The notes under the pieces are model-generated. The model was given only the letters and a program-made list of their open reading frames with translations. It made no database searches and was not told the DNA's origin. From Streptomyces lanatus (lineage in GTDB: Bacteria; Actinomycetota; Actinomycetes; Streptomycetales; Streptomycetaceae), in the NCBI RefSeq assembly GCF_014655715.1, contig NZ_BNBM01000007.1, forward strand, positions 124,001 to 188,000: a DNA stretch of 64,000 nucleotides, written 5' to 3'. The position numbers and the translations under genes are program-made. Positions 9,038 through 16,425 of this stretch are shown here, one piece after another (the stretch's first letter is position 1; every line of letters begins with the position of its first letter).

Positions 9038-9961
9038 ATGCGACGACTCGCCTACGGCATCCAGCTTCCCGTCCAGTCCCAGAGCACGATCTACGCGGAG
9101 CCGTGGGAGGCGAGCGCCGGCCCTGACGACCTCGTGGCCCTCGCCCGCGCCGCCGACCAGGCCGGTTTCGACTACGTCGCCTGCTGCGATCACGTAGCCA
9201 TCCCGCGCCGTCTGGCCTCGGCGATGAGCACGGTCTGGTACGACCCGGTCGCGACGCTGGCGTTCCTGGCGGCGGCGACGCAGCGGGTACGACTGCTCAG
9301 CCATGTCGCGGTCGTAGGCCTACGCCACCCGTTGCTGACGTCGAAGCAGTACGCCACCCTCGACCACCTCAGCTCCGGCCGCCTGATCCTCGGCGTCGGT
9401 GCCGGACACGTCCGCGAGGAGTTCGAGGTGCTCGGCGTCGACTTCGAGCGCCGCGGCCCCGTACTGGACGAGACGATCGACGCCCTGCGCGCCGCGCTCG
9501 GTCCGGAGGAGTTCCCGGAACACCACGGCAAGCTGTACGACTTCGAGGGGCTCGGCCAGCTGCCCCGCCCCGCCCAGTCCCACGTCCCGCTCTGGGTCGG
9601 CGGCTCGTCCCCGGCCGCCGTACGCAGGGCCGCGCTGAAGGGCGACGGCTGGCTGCCCCAGGGCGACCCGCGTGACCGGCTGCCGGAACAGATCGCCCGG
9701 ATACGGCGGCTGCGGGAGGAGGCCGGGATCGAGGGGGCGTACACCGTCGGCGCGATCACCGAGCCGCTGTACGTCGGGACGCCGGGGTGGGATGTGGGTC
9801 GCCGGACTCTGACCGGGACGCCGGAGGTGATCGCCGAGTCGCTGCGGGCGTATCGCGCGATGGGGGTGGATCAGATCCAGGTGCGGTTCAGGAACCGGGG
9901 GAGGGGTGAACTGGTCGATCAGATGGGGGTGTTCGGCGCGGAAGTGGGGCCGCTGCTGTGA
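9038..9961 (+). CDS. LLM-class (luciferase-like) F420-dependent oxidoreductase
   Basis: The 307-residue TIM-barrel protein shows the LLM signature: YGIQLPVQ at the N-terminus, GFDYVACCDHVAIP, SHVAVVGLRHPLLTSKQYATLDHLSSGRLILGVGAGH, and LWVGGSSPAAVRRAALKGDGWLP. The block LDHLSSGRLILGVGAG contacts the deazaflavin or flavin phosphate in the family. Similarity to mycobacterial F420-dependent members, and fbiC within the same window, make F420 the likelier cofactor, but FMN cannot be excluded. An AAGGGGG ribosome site precedes the ATG and an operator-like palindrome sits further upstream. Substrate unknown. Confidence 0.87.
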   Translation: MRRLAYGIQLPVQSQSTIYAEPWEASAGPDDLVALARAADQAGFDYVACCDHVAIPRRLASAMSTVWYDPVATLAFLAAATQRVRLLSHVAVVGLRHPLLTSKQYATLDHLSSGRLILGVGAGHVREEFEVLGVDFERRGPVLDETIDALRAALGPEEFPEHHGKLYDFEGLGQLPRPAQSHVPLWVGGSSPAAVRRAALKGDGWLPQGDPRDRLPEQIARIRRLREEAGIEGAYTVGAITEPLYVGTPGWDVGRRTLTGTPEVIAESLRAYRAMGVDQIQVRFRNRGRGELVDQMGVFGAEVGPLL

Positions 9962-10146
9962 TCCCTGCATGACATCGACCCTGTCCTGTCGACCCCGGAC
10001 GCGGTGGCGTGGGCTTCGTGTGACGCACGGGGAGATGTTCCTTCCATCCCTTCCCCGACAGTAGCTTCTTGAAGATTTGAACATGTCCATGCCGGGCCGC
10101 GTATGTACGGACGTACGGACGTCCTGGTTCCGGTGGAAGGACACAT

Positions 10147-10770
10147 GTGGTGCGATCCTCCGAACGACTCTCCGTCGCCCTCGCCTGCCCCGAGGGCGCC
10201 TGGCCGCACCCCGCGTGGCCGGCTTCCGATGATCCGTACGTGGAGCGGGTGGTGCGGCTGAGGCCGCCGTACGTCGTGCCGGAGGGGGTGGATGTTCTCG
10301 TTCTGCGGTGCGACGAGCCGGCGGAGGCGCTGAGGGAATGCGCGGGGGCCGGGGTGCCGGTGATCGTCGTCAGTCCGCGGCGGGACACCGGCACTGTGCT
10401 GGAGGTGTTCCGGAGCGGGGCGGGATACCTGGTCGAGGGGGACTACTGCACCTGCATGCTGTCCTCGGCCGTCGTCGGGGCCACCATCGGGCACACCTAC
10501 CTCTCCCCGGCGGCCTGCGCGGCGCTGCGTGAGGCGTCCACGGCCGATGCCGGACTGGAGCGGCTGCGTGGGCTGCTCTCGCCACGCGAGCGGCAGATCA
10601 TGGAGCTGCTGTCGACCGGGCTCGGGGCGCAGGAGATCGGGCTGCGATTACGGCTGAGCGAGAAGACCGTCCGCAACAACCTCAGCAACATCTACGCCAA
10701 GCTCGACGCGCGCGGCAGCACGGACGCGGTCCTGAGGTGGCTGGGAGCCGCGCCCGTGCTTCGCATATGA
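10147..10770 (+). CDS. LuxR/NarL-family orphan regulator with a TTA codon
   Basis: The 207-residue protein ends in a LuxR-type helix-turn-helix: LLSPRERQIMELLSTGL, then IGLRLRLSEKTVRNNLSNIYAKL. The N-terminal ~115 residues resemble a receiver domain (VDVLVLRCDEP, VPVIVVSPRRD) but lack a clear acidic pocket and phospho-acceptor pattern, so it is probably an atypical receiver working without a kinase; none is adjacent. Translation from GTG 10147 is preceded by GGAAGGAC. Codon 168, at 10648-10650, is TTA. In Streptomyces TTA is read only by the bldA tRNA, so production is probably tied to development or late growth. The gene converges on the secreted-protein gene at 10778. Confidence 0.85.
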   Translation: MVRSSERLSVALACPEGAWPHPAWPASDDPYVERVVRLRPPYVVPEGVDVLVLRCDEPAEALRECAGAGVPVIVVSPRRDTGTVLEVFRSGAGYLVEGDYCTCMLSSAVVGATIGHTYLSPAACAALREASTADAGLERLRGLLSPRERQIMELLSTGLGAQEIGLRLRLSEKTVRNNLSNIYAKLDARGSTDAVLRWLGAAPVLRI

Positions 10771-10777
10771 GAACCGG

Positions 10778-11575
10778 TCAGGGTGCCGGTATCTCCGACA
10801 GCGGGATCTCCACGTCCGTCACGTTCCCGCCCGCCTCGTCGAATCCCGGTTCCGCCCGCAGGGATTTCGAGGAGTTCTGGATGCCCTGGGCCTCCGGGGT
10901 TCCGCATTTCACATTGCGCAGCCACAGACGCCCGTCGGGGGTGCCGTTCTTCAGGATCTGCGGATAGAAGACGTGCACGGTCGCGGCGCCCTCGCTCGGG
11001 GCGAAGAACACCTTCTGGCCGTCCTGCGGTTCCTTGTACGTGGCGCGCAGGAATCCGCTCACGTCCGTGCGCTTCGCGGACCACATGAAGAAGCCGATGC
11101 TGTCCGCCTGCACGGTGTCCGACCGGCTGAAAGCGAGCGTGGTCGTCTTGTCGTCACGCGTGATGTTGATTTCCGTCGTGTTGAACTTCAGGCCGATCTC
11201 GAAGAAGGAATTGCCGAGTTTCGTGTCGGCGGCCGCGGTGAATCCGTCCTCCAGTTGGATGATCCGGGTGACGGACGTACTCACGTTGAAGGTCTTCGAG
11301 GCTGTGCTCGTCGATCCGCAGTTGTCGGTCACCGCGGACACCCGTTGATTGGGGCCGAGGCTGTCCCGCTTGGACTGCACATCCACGAACTGGCAGTTCT
11401 CCAGCTTGTCCGAGTCCGCCGAGCAGTCGGCCGTCACCTCGGACGGGGTGGCCGCACCCGCCGTGTTCATCAACGGCACGGCCACCGCGGCTGCCAGCAG
11501 CGGGGACAGGGCGAGGGCGATGCGCTTCTTCTTCCGGTTCCGGTGGCTTCTCGGGCGGTCGGCGGTGCGTGTCAT
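10778..11575 (-). CDS. Secreted protein of unknown function, possible aerolysin-like beta module
   Basis: The 265-residue product starts with a basic n-region (RNRKKKR), a hydrophobic core and a signal-peptidase site near AGA-ATP, so it should be exported. The mature part has several Cys (TADCSAD, LENCQF, TDNCGS, NVKCGT) that could form disulfides. From about residue 95 it shows Ser/Thr-rich alternating strands (FNVSTSVTRIIQ, TEINITRDDKTTTLAFSRS) followed by SIGFFMWSAKRTDVSGFLRATY. The last segment resembles a module also seen in the neighbour at 11652-12392. This layout recalls aerolysin/ETX-MTX2 proteins, but I could not confirm the fold. An AGGAGAAG ribosome site precedes the ATG. It is probably cotranscribed with the upstream gene (76-base gap). 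Confidence 0.75.
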   Translation of the reverse strand: MTRTADRPRSHRNRKKKRIALALSPLLAAAVAVPLMNTAGAATPSEVTADCSADSDKLENCQFVDVQSKRDSLGPNQRVSAVTDNCGSTSTASKTFNVSTSVTRIIQLEDGFTAAADTKLGNSFFEIGLKFNTTEINITRDDKTTTLAFSRSDTVQADSIGFFMWSAKRTDVSGFLRATYKEPQDGQKVFFAPSEGAATVHVFYPQILKNGTPDGRLWLRNVKCGTPEAQGIQNSSKSLRAEPGFDEAGGNVTDVEIPLSEIPAP

Positions 11576-11611
11576 GACTTCTCCTGAGGAAAGAACGGGG
11601 GTGAGCTATCG

Positions 11612-11669
11612 GGCGGTCAGCACGGCGGTCAGCAGTCGGTCAGCAAGGCGGTCAGCAGTCGGTCAGTAC
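11612..11669. repeat. 23-bp tandem repeat, about 2.5 copies, at the 3' end of a secreted-protein gene
   Basis: Units 11624-11646 and 11647-11669 are identical over 21 of 23 bases, with a 12-base partial copy at 11612-11623. The copy at 11647-11669 contains the last five codons and stop of the gene ending at 11652; the others lie downstream. Local duplication of the gene end is the simplest reading. Inside each unit the GGTCAGCA motif also repeats. Confidence 0.85.
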
Positions 11670-12392
11670 GGCCTTGGACGTGCCGTCCACCACGCCCGGC
11701 GCGCCCGCCGCGCCCGGCAGCATCACCGGGCCCTCGACGACCTCCTCGGCCTGGAGGTTGACCTCGGGGGATGCGGGGATGACCGTGCCCTGCTCGCGGG
11801 CGTCGGAGTGCACCTTCCAGACGCCGGTCATGCGCTGGATCTTCGGCGTGAACTCCATGTGGAGCACCTTGCCGACCGGAACTTCCCGCTCCTCGGTGTC
11901 GCCGGCGGTCGCCGAGTCGATGGTCATGTCGAGCGTTCCCTTGTGCTTCAGCCAGGAGCCGCTCAGGAATCCGAAGAGCCCTCCGCCGCCGCCCTGTTGG
12001 GTGACGGTGTACTTTCCCTCGCCCTGGGCCACGGTCGCCGACCAGGTGATGGACACCTTCGCCGGTGTGGTGGCGTTCGGCTCGCAGTTCGGGAAGTCGA
12101 TCGAGGCTTTCTCGGTCGGGCCGTCGAATGTCTCGAAGTTCGTTTCGGAGTAGTCGCAAGTGTCGGCCGCGAAACCGTCCCCGAAGCTTCCACCGAAGTC
12201 GCTGACCGACCGCTGCTTTCCGTTGATCTTCGACGACCTCTCGCACATCGACATGATCTGCTCGGGCGTCTTCTCGTCGGCCGCGTCCGCCGAGGGCAGC
12301 AGCGCGACGATCACTCCACCGGTGGCGAGTGCCGATCCGACGGCGACGATCCTGATCTTCTTGTTCTTGCTCTTCAGTCTCCGCTTGGACAT
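11652..12392 (-). CDS. Secreted protein of unknown function, relative of its downstream neighbour
   Basis: The 246-residue product has a very basic start (KRRLKSKNKKIR), a hydrophobic stretch and a likely cleavage after SADA, so it is predicted to be exported. The mature part holds Cys in SMCERS, ADTCDY, FPNCEP and the terminal TDC. The segment VPVGKVLHMEFTPKIQRMTGVWKVHSD can be laid against VQADSIGFFMWSAKRTDVSGFLRATY of the neighbour, so the two look like diverged paralogues. A glycine-rich insert (QQGGGGGLFGFLSG) sits in the strand region. No clear ribosome site is seen before the ATG. The upstream region contains the palindrome TCACGTGA at 12453-12460. Function unknown. Confidence 0.75.
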   Translation of the reverse strand: MSKRRLKSKNKKIRIVAVGSALATGGVIVALLPSADAADEKTPEQIMSMCERSSKINGKQRSVSDFGGSFGDGFAADTCDYSETNFETFDGPTEKASIDFPNCEPNATTPAKVSITWSATVAQGEGKYTVTQQGGGGGLFGFLSGSWLKHKGTLDMTIDSATAGDTEEREVPVGKVLHMEFTPKIQRMTGVWKVHSDAREQGTVIPASPEVNLQAEEVVEGPVMLPGAAGAPGVVDGTSKAVLTDC

Positions 12393-12503
12393 GGCGCAGA
12401 TTTTGGATTCCCTTGACGAACGCCGACAGGGTCAAACATCCCTACTTGTGGGTCACGTGATATTCGCCTCAGCAACGGCCGGGATTCTTCGATCCCCTTG
12501 CAT

Positions 12504-12518
12504 CTGACGCATCGTCAG
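12504..12518. promoter_or_regulatory. Operator-like palindrome, copy 3 of the CTGACG-N3-CGTCAG family
   Basis: CTGACGCATCGTCAG has perfect 6-base arms around CAT. It lies 53 bases upstream of the SDR start at 12572, and a TACGAT hexamer that could act as a -10 element follows at 12528-12533. Confidence 0.7.
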
Positions 12519-12571
12519 GTATGCGGCTACGATGCGAAGTCCACCGTGTGCAGCGCCTGGAAGGGGCCGCT

Positions 12572-13342
12572 ATGGGCAAGCTCGACGGACGGGTCGTCAT
12601 CGTCACCGGGGCGGCGCGGGGGCAAGGGGAGCAGGAGGCACGGCTGTTCGTGGCCGAGGGGGCGCGGGTCGTCGTAGCCGATGTGCTGGATGAGCAGGGC
12701 GCCGCGCTCGCCGAGGAGTTGGGCGCTCTCTACGTCCATCTCGACGTCGGCGAGGAGGATGCGTGGCGGGCTGCGATCGCCGCCGCCCGTGACGCCTACG
12801 GCCGTATCGACGGGCTGGTCAACAACGCCGGCATCCTGCGCTTCAACTCCCTCGTCGACACGCCTCTCGATGAGTTCATGCAGGTCGTGCGGGTCAATCA
12901 GGTCGGCTGTTTCCTCGGGATCAAGACCGTGGCCCCGGAGATGGAGGACGGCGGCACGATCGTCAACACCGCCTCCTACACGGCCGTGACGGGCATGGCG
13001 GCCGTGGGCACGTACTCCGCCACCAAGCACGCCATCCTCGGCCTCACCCGGGTCGCGGCCCTGGAGCTGGCGCCCCGCGGCATACGGGTCAACGCCATGT
13101 GCCCCGGCGCCATCGACACCGCGATGTCCAACCCCTCGCTACTGGATCCGGAGGCCGATTCCGAGGAGACCTCGCGGGCGCTCGACGGGCTCTACCGCAA
13201 GCTCGTGCCGCTCGGGCGGATCGGGAAGCCGGCGGAGGTGGCGCGGCTCGCGCTGTTCCTGACCTCGGACGACTCCTCGTACATCACCGGGCAGCCGTTC
13301 GTGATCGACGGGGGCTGGCTGGCGGGCGTCAGCGTCATCTGA
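12572..13342 (+). CDS. Short-chain dehydrogenase/reductase (classical SDR)
   Basis: From the ATG at 12572, preceded by GGAAGGGG, the protein has 256 residues; an ATG at 12521 is in frame but lies too close to the operator and adds no conserved sequence. Motifs are complete: VTGAARGQG for NAD(P), VADVLD giving an acidic residue after strand 2 (NAD preference inferred), NNAG, catalytic Ser in NTASYTAVTG, YSATK with Tyr and Lys, and CPGAIDT. It resembles 3-alpha/20-beta-hydroxysteroid dehydrogenase-like SDRs that oxidise secondary alcohols, but the substrate is unknown. An operator-like palindrome upstream places it in the shared regulon. Confidence 0.88.
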   Translation: MGKLDGRVVIVTGAARGQGEQEARLFVAEGARVVVADVLDEQGAALAEELGALYVHLDVGEEDAWRAAIAAARDAYGRIDGLVNNAGILRFNSLVDTPLDEFMQVVRVNQVGCFLGIKTVAPEMEDGGTIVNTASYTAVTGMAAVGTYSATKHAILGLTRVAALELAPRGIRVNAMCPGAIDTAMSNPSLLDPEADSEETSRALDGLYRKLVPLGRIGKPAEVARLALFLTSDDSSYITGQPFVIDGGWLAGVSVI

Positions 13343-13355
13343 CCGTCCATGCCAT

Positions 13356-13370
13356 CTGACTGCCCATCAG
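13356..13370. promoter_or_regulatory. Degenerate operator-like site
   Basis: CTGACTGCCCATCAG keeps the outer CTGA and TCAG half-sites of the palindrome family but the inner bases of both arms differ. It lies between the SDR stop and the perfect copy at 13411, so it may be an auxiliary or decayed site. Confidence 0.35.
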
Positions 13371-13410
13371 GTATTGACCCTCCCTGCCGGTGGTGCCACA
13401 GTCATCGAAA

Positions 13411-13425
13411 CTGACGGTGCGTCAG
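13411..13425. promoter_or_regulatory. Operator-like palindrome, copy 4 of the CTGACG-N3-CGTCAG family
   Basis: CTGACGGTGCGTCAG has perfect 6-base arms around GTG and ends 31 bases before the TTG start of the LLM gene at 13457. It probably controls the LLM, amidohydrolase and aldehyde dehydrogenase genes that follow. Confidence 0.7.
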
Positions 13426-13456
13426 AAATCTTCGTGACCGGGGACGGTGAACCTCC

Positions 13457-14575
13457 TTGGAATTCGGGCTCTTTGTACAGGGATACGTGGGCAAGCGCGC
13501 CGAGACCGACCCGCTCGCCGAGCACAAGGCGCTGATGGAGGAGACCGAGTACGTCATCGAGGCGGACCGGTCCGGCTTCAAGTACGCCTGGGCCTCCGAG
13601 CATCACTTCCTGGAGGAGTACTCGCATCTGTCCGCGAACGACGTCTTCCTGGGGTATCTCGCTCACGCGACCGAGCGGATCCATCTGGGCTCCGGGATCT
13701 TCAACCCCCTCGCGCAGGTCAACCACCCCGTCAAGGTCGCCGAGAAGGTCGCCATGCTCGACCATCTCTCCGAGGGGCGCTTCGAGTTCGGCAGCGGACG
13801 CGGCGCCGGGTCGCACGAGATCCTGGGGTTCATACCGGGCGTGACCGATATGAACTACACCAAGGAGATCTGGGAAGAGACCATCGCCGAGTTCCCCAAG
13901 ATGTGGCTCCAGGACGAGTACGTGGGCTTCCAGGGCAAGCACTGGCAGCTCCCGCCGCGCAAGGTGCTGCCCAAGCCGTACGGGAAGTCGCACCCCGCGA
14001 TGTGGTACGCGGCCGGCTCTCCCGCGTCGTACTCGATGGCCGCGCGGAAGGGGCTGGGCGTTCTCGGGTTCAGCATCCAGAAGGTGTCCGATATGGAGTG
14101 GGTGCTGGAGCAGTACAAGACGGCCGTCGTGAACGCCGAGCCGGTCGGCGACTTCGTCAACGACAACGTCATGGTGACGACCACGGCGATCTGCGCGCCG
14201 ACGCACGCCGAGGCGATCGAGACCGCGGTGAACGGGGGGCTGCACTATCTGCCCTCGCTGGTGTTCCGGTACCACGACACCTTCCCGCGGCCCGAGGGGT
14301 TCCCGGTGTGGCCGGAGACCCTGCCGCCGTACACACCGGAGTTCGTGGAGCTGCTCATCGAGGAGGAGCTGCTGATCTGCGGGGATCCGGACGAGGTGCT
14401 CACGCAGTGCAAGCGGTGGGAGCAGGCCGGGGCGGATCAGTTGAGCTTCGGGTTGCCGGTGGGCGTGCCGAAGGAGGAGACGTTGCGGACGATTCGGTTG
14501 ATCGGGGAGCACGTGATTCCGAAGATCGATACGGATCCTGTTCATCGGACGTCCCGGTTCCGGGTAGGGGCTTGA
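13457..14575 (+). CDS. LLM-class flavin- or F420-dependent monooxygenase/oxidoreductase
   Basis: The 372-residue protein is closer to the bacterial luciferase subgroup than the two other LLM proteins here. Diagnostic stretches are MEFGLFVQGY, ASEHHFLEEYSHLS, LGSGIFNPL, VAEKVAMLDHLSEGRFEFGSGRG and AAGSPASYSMAARKGLGVLG. Translation starts at TTG 13457, because the protein's conserved first strand begins there and GGTGA sits 6 bases upstream; TTG starts are rare in this window. It precedes the D-aminoacylase-like gene and ALDH gene and probably belongs to one catabolic unit with them. Cofactor (FMN or F420) and substrate are unknown. Confidence 0.85.
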   Translation: MEFGLFVQGYVGKRAETDPLAEHKALMEETEYVIEADRSGFKYAWASEHHFLEEYSHLSANDVFLGYLAHATERIHLGSGIFNPLAQVNHPVKVAEKVAMLDHLSEGRFEFGSGRGAGSHEILGFIPGVTDMNYTKEIWEETIAEFPKMWLQDEYVGFQGKHWQLPPRKVLPKPYGKSHPAMWYAAGSPASYSMAARKGLGVLGFSIQKVSDMEWVLEQYKTAVVNAEPVGDFVNDNVMVTTTAICAPTHAEAIETAVNGGLHYLPSLVFRYHDTFPRPEGFPVWPETLPPYTPEFVELLIEEELLICGDPDEVLTQCKRWEQAGADQLSFGLPVGVPKEETLRTIRLIGEHVIPKIDTDPVHRTSRFRVGA

Positions 14576-14581
14576 TCGCCG

Positions 14582-14656
14582 TTGCGGGGTGCGGGTGCGT
14601 TGTGGCTGGTCGCGCCCACGCGGCGGAGCCGCAAATTGATACAGCCCCGCGCCCCT
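14582..14656. repeat. Streptomyces-type dispersed intergenic repeat with nested hairpins
   Basis: This ~75-base stretch between two catabolic genes matches, from memory, an element scattered through intergenic regions of many Streptomyces genomes (G-rich left end, GTGGCTGGTCGCGCCCACG, GCGGCGGAGCCGC, then ACAGCCCCGCGCCCC). Visible structure: an outer pairing of GGGGTGCGGG (14586-14595) with CCCGCGCCCC (14646-14655), one G-U wobble, and an inner stem GCGGC-GGA-GCCGC (14620-14632). It could act as an attenuator or terminator between the two genes. No second copy was seen in this window. Confidence 0.65.
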
Positions 14657-14694
14657 AGGTAGGCCGGATCACCGCAAATCCAGGAGGTGCTCCC

Positions 14695-16425
14695 ATGCTT
14701 GATCACGTCATCAAAGGCGCGTCCGTCGTCGATGGGACCGGCGCGGCCGCCTTCACCGCCGATGTCGGTATCCGCGACGGCCGTATCGCCGTCATCGGCA
14801 CCGTCACCGAGGAATCCCGGTCCGTCGAGGACGCGCACGGCCTCGTCCTTGCCCCCGGCTTCGTGGACCCCCACACCCACTACGACGCCCAGCTCTTCTG
14901 GGACCCCTATGCCACCCCCTCCCTCAACCACGGCGTCACCACCGTCGCCGCCGGGAACTGCGGCTTCACGCTCGCGCCCCTCAACCCCTCCCGTCCCGAG
15001 GACGCCGACTACACGCGCCGCATGATGTCCAAGGTCGAGGGCATGTCGCTGGTGGCGTTGGAGGAGGGGGCGCCGTGGAGTTGGCATGGGTTCGGGGAGT
15101 ATCTGGACGCCCTCGAGGGGCGGATCGCCGTCAACGCGGGGTTCATGGTGGGGCATTGTGCGCTGCGGCGTTACGTCATGGGGCCGGACGCGATCGGTGG
15201 GCAGCCCACGGACGAGCAACTCGCCGAGATGCTACGGCTGTTCCACGCGGCCATGGACGCCGGTGCCTGGGGTTTCTCCACCACCCAGTCGTCCACGCAC
15301 TCCGACGGGGACGGCAAGCCGGTGGCTTCGCGGCATGCTCAGCCGGCCGAGCTGCTCGCGCTGTCGAAGGCCGTCGGCGAGCACGAGGGGACGCAGATCG
15401 AGGCGATCGTCGCCGGGTGTCTGGATCAGTTCAGCGATGCCGAGATCGAGCTGTTCGCGGAGATGAGTGCCGCCGCCGGGCGCCCCCTGAACTGGAACGT
15501 GCTGACCATCGACTCGGCCGTGCCCGAGCGTGTGCCCCGGCAGTTGCTGGCGAGTGAGCTGGCGCGCAAGGCGGGCGGGCGGGTCGTCGCGCTGACCATG
15601 CCCATCCTGACGCCGATGAACATGTCGCTCGGCACCTTCTGCGCACTGAACCTGATTCCCGGATGGGGACCGGTGCTGGCGCTGCCGGTGCCGGAGCGGA
15701 TCGCGAAGCTGCGCGAGCCGGACGTACAGGCGGAGTTGCTGCGGCATGCCGGGTCCAAGGAAGCCGGCGTCTTCCGCCGGCTCACCAACTTCGGGCGCTA
15801 CGTCATCGGCGACACCTACAGCGAGGCGAACCGCGGGCTCAGCGGGCGGGTGGTCGAGGACGTCGCTCGCGAGCGGGGCCTTGAACCCTTCCAGTGCATG
15901 GTCGAGATCTGTGCCAACGACGATCTCCGTACCGTCCTGTGGCCCATGCCCACCGACAACGACCCCGCGTCCTGGGCCATGCGCGCCGAGGCCTGGCAGC
16001 ACGAGGACGTCCTGCTGGGCGGCTCGGACGCCGGGGCGCATCTGGACCGGATGTGTGGGGCGCCGTACACGACGAGGTTCATCGGGGACTGTCTGCGGGG
16101 GCGGCGGCTGGCGAGCCTGGAGCAGGCGGTGAAGATGCTGACCGACGATCCCGCGCGGCTGTTCGGACTCAGGGACCGCGGCCGGATCCAGGAGGGCTTC
16201 CATGCGGATCTCGTCCTCTTCGATCCGGAGCGGATCGACGCCGGTACGGCCACCCTGGTGCACGACCTGCCGGGTGACAGCCCGCGTCTCGACTCCAAGG
16301 CGATCGGAGTGCGGGCCGTGTGGGTCAACGGAGTCGAGGCGATCCGCGACGACGTGGTGAGCGGGGCCGTGCCGGGGCGGGTGCTGCGTTCGGGGCGGGA
16401 CACCAGGACGGTGGCCACCAGGTGA
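14695..16425 (+). CDS. N-acyl-D-amino-acid deacylase-like amidohydrolase
   Basis: The 576-residue enzyme follows a GGAGGTG ribosome site. It has the D-aminoacylase/dihydroorotase-like pattern: DGRIAVIG before the barrel, FVDPHTHYDAQLFWDP with the H-x-H metal ligands, GVTTVAAGNCGFTLAP, GHCALRRYVMG, FSTTQSS, and the late GGSDAGAHLDRMCGAP carrying the catalytic Asp, then GRIQEGFHADLVLFDP of the terminal beta domain. The family hydrolyses N-acyl-D-amino acids or related amides, though many members act on other C-N bonds. Its stop overlaps the aldehyde dehydrogenase start as GTGA, so the two are translationally coupled and probably act in sequence. Confidence 0.87.
   Translation: MLDHVIKGASVVDGTGAAAFTADVGIRDGRIAVIGTVTEESRSVEDAHGLVLAPGFVDPHTHYDAQLFWDPYATPSLNHGVTTVAAGNCGFTLAPLNPSRPEDADYTRRMMSKVEGMSLVALEEGAPWSWHGFGEYLDALEGRIAVNAGFMVGHCALRRYVMGPDAIGGQPTDEQLAEMLRLFHAAMDAGAWGFSTTQSSTHSDGDGKPVASRHAQPAELLALSKAVGEHEGTQIEAIVAGCLDQFSDAEIELFAEMSAAAGRPLNWNVLTIDSAVPERVPRQLLASELARKAGGRVVALTMPILTPMNMSLGTFCALNLIPGWGPVLALPVPERIAKLREPDVQAELLRHAGSKEAGVFRRLTNFGRYVIGDTYSEANRGLSGRVVEDVARERGLEPFQCMVEICANDDLRTVLWPMPTDNDPASWAMRAEAWQHEDVLLGGSDAGAHLDRMCGAPYTTRFIGDCLRGRRLASLEQAVKMLTDDPARLFGLRDRGRIQEGFHADLVLFDPERIDAGTATLVHDLPGDSPRLDSKAIGVRAVWVNGVEAIRDDVVSGAVPGRVLRSGRDTRTVATR

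Noticed and set aside
10105..10120. Two tandem GTACGGAC units upstream of the LuxR gene
   Set aside because: Only two copies; could be a SARP- or self-binding direct repeat but nothing else supports it.
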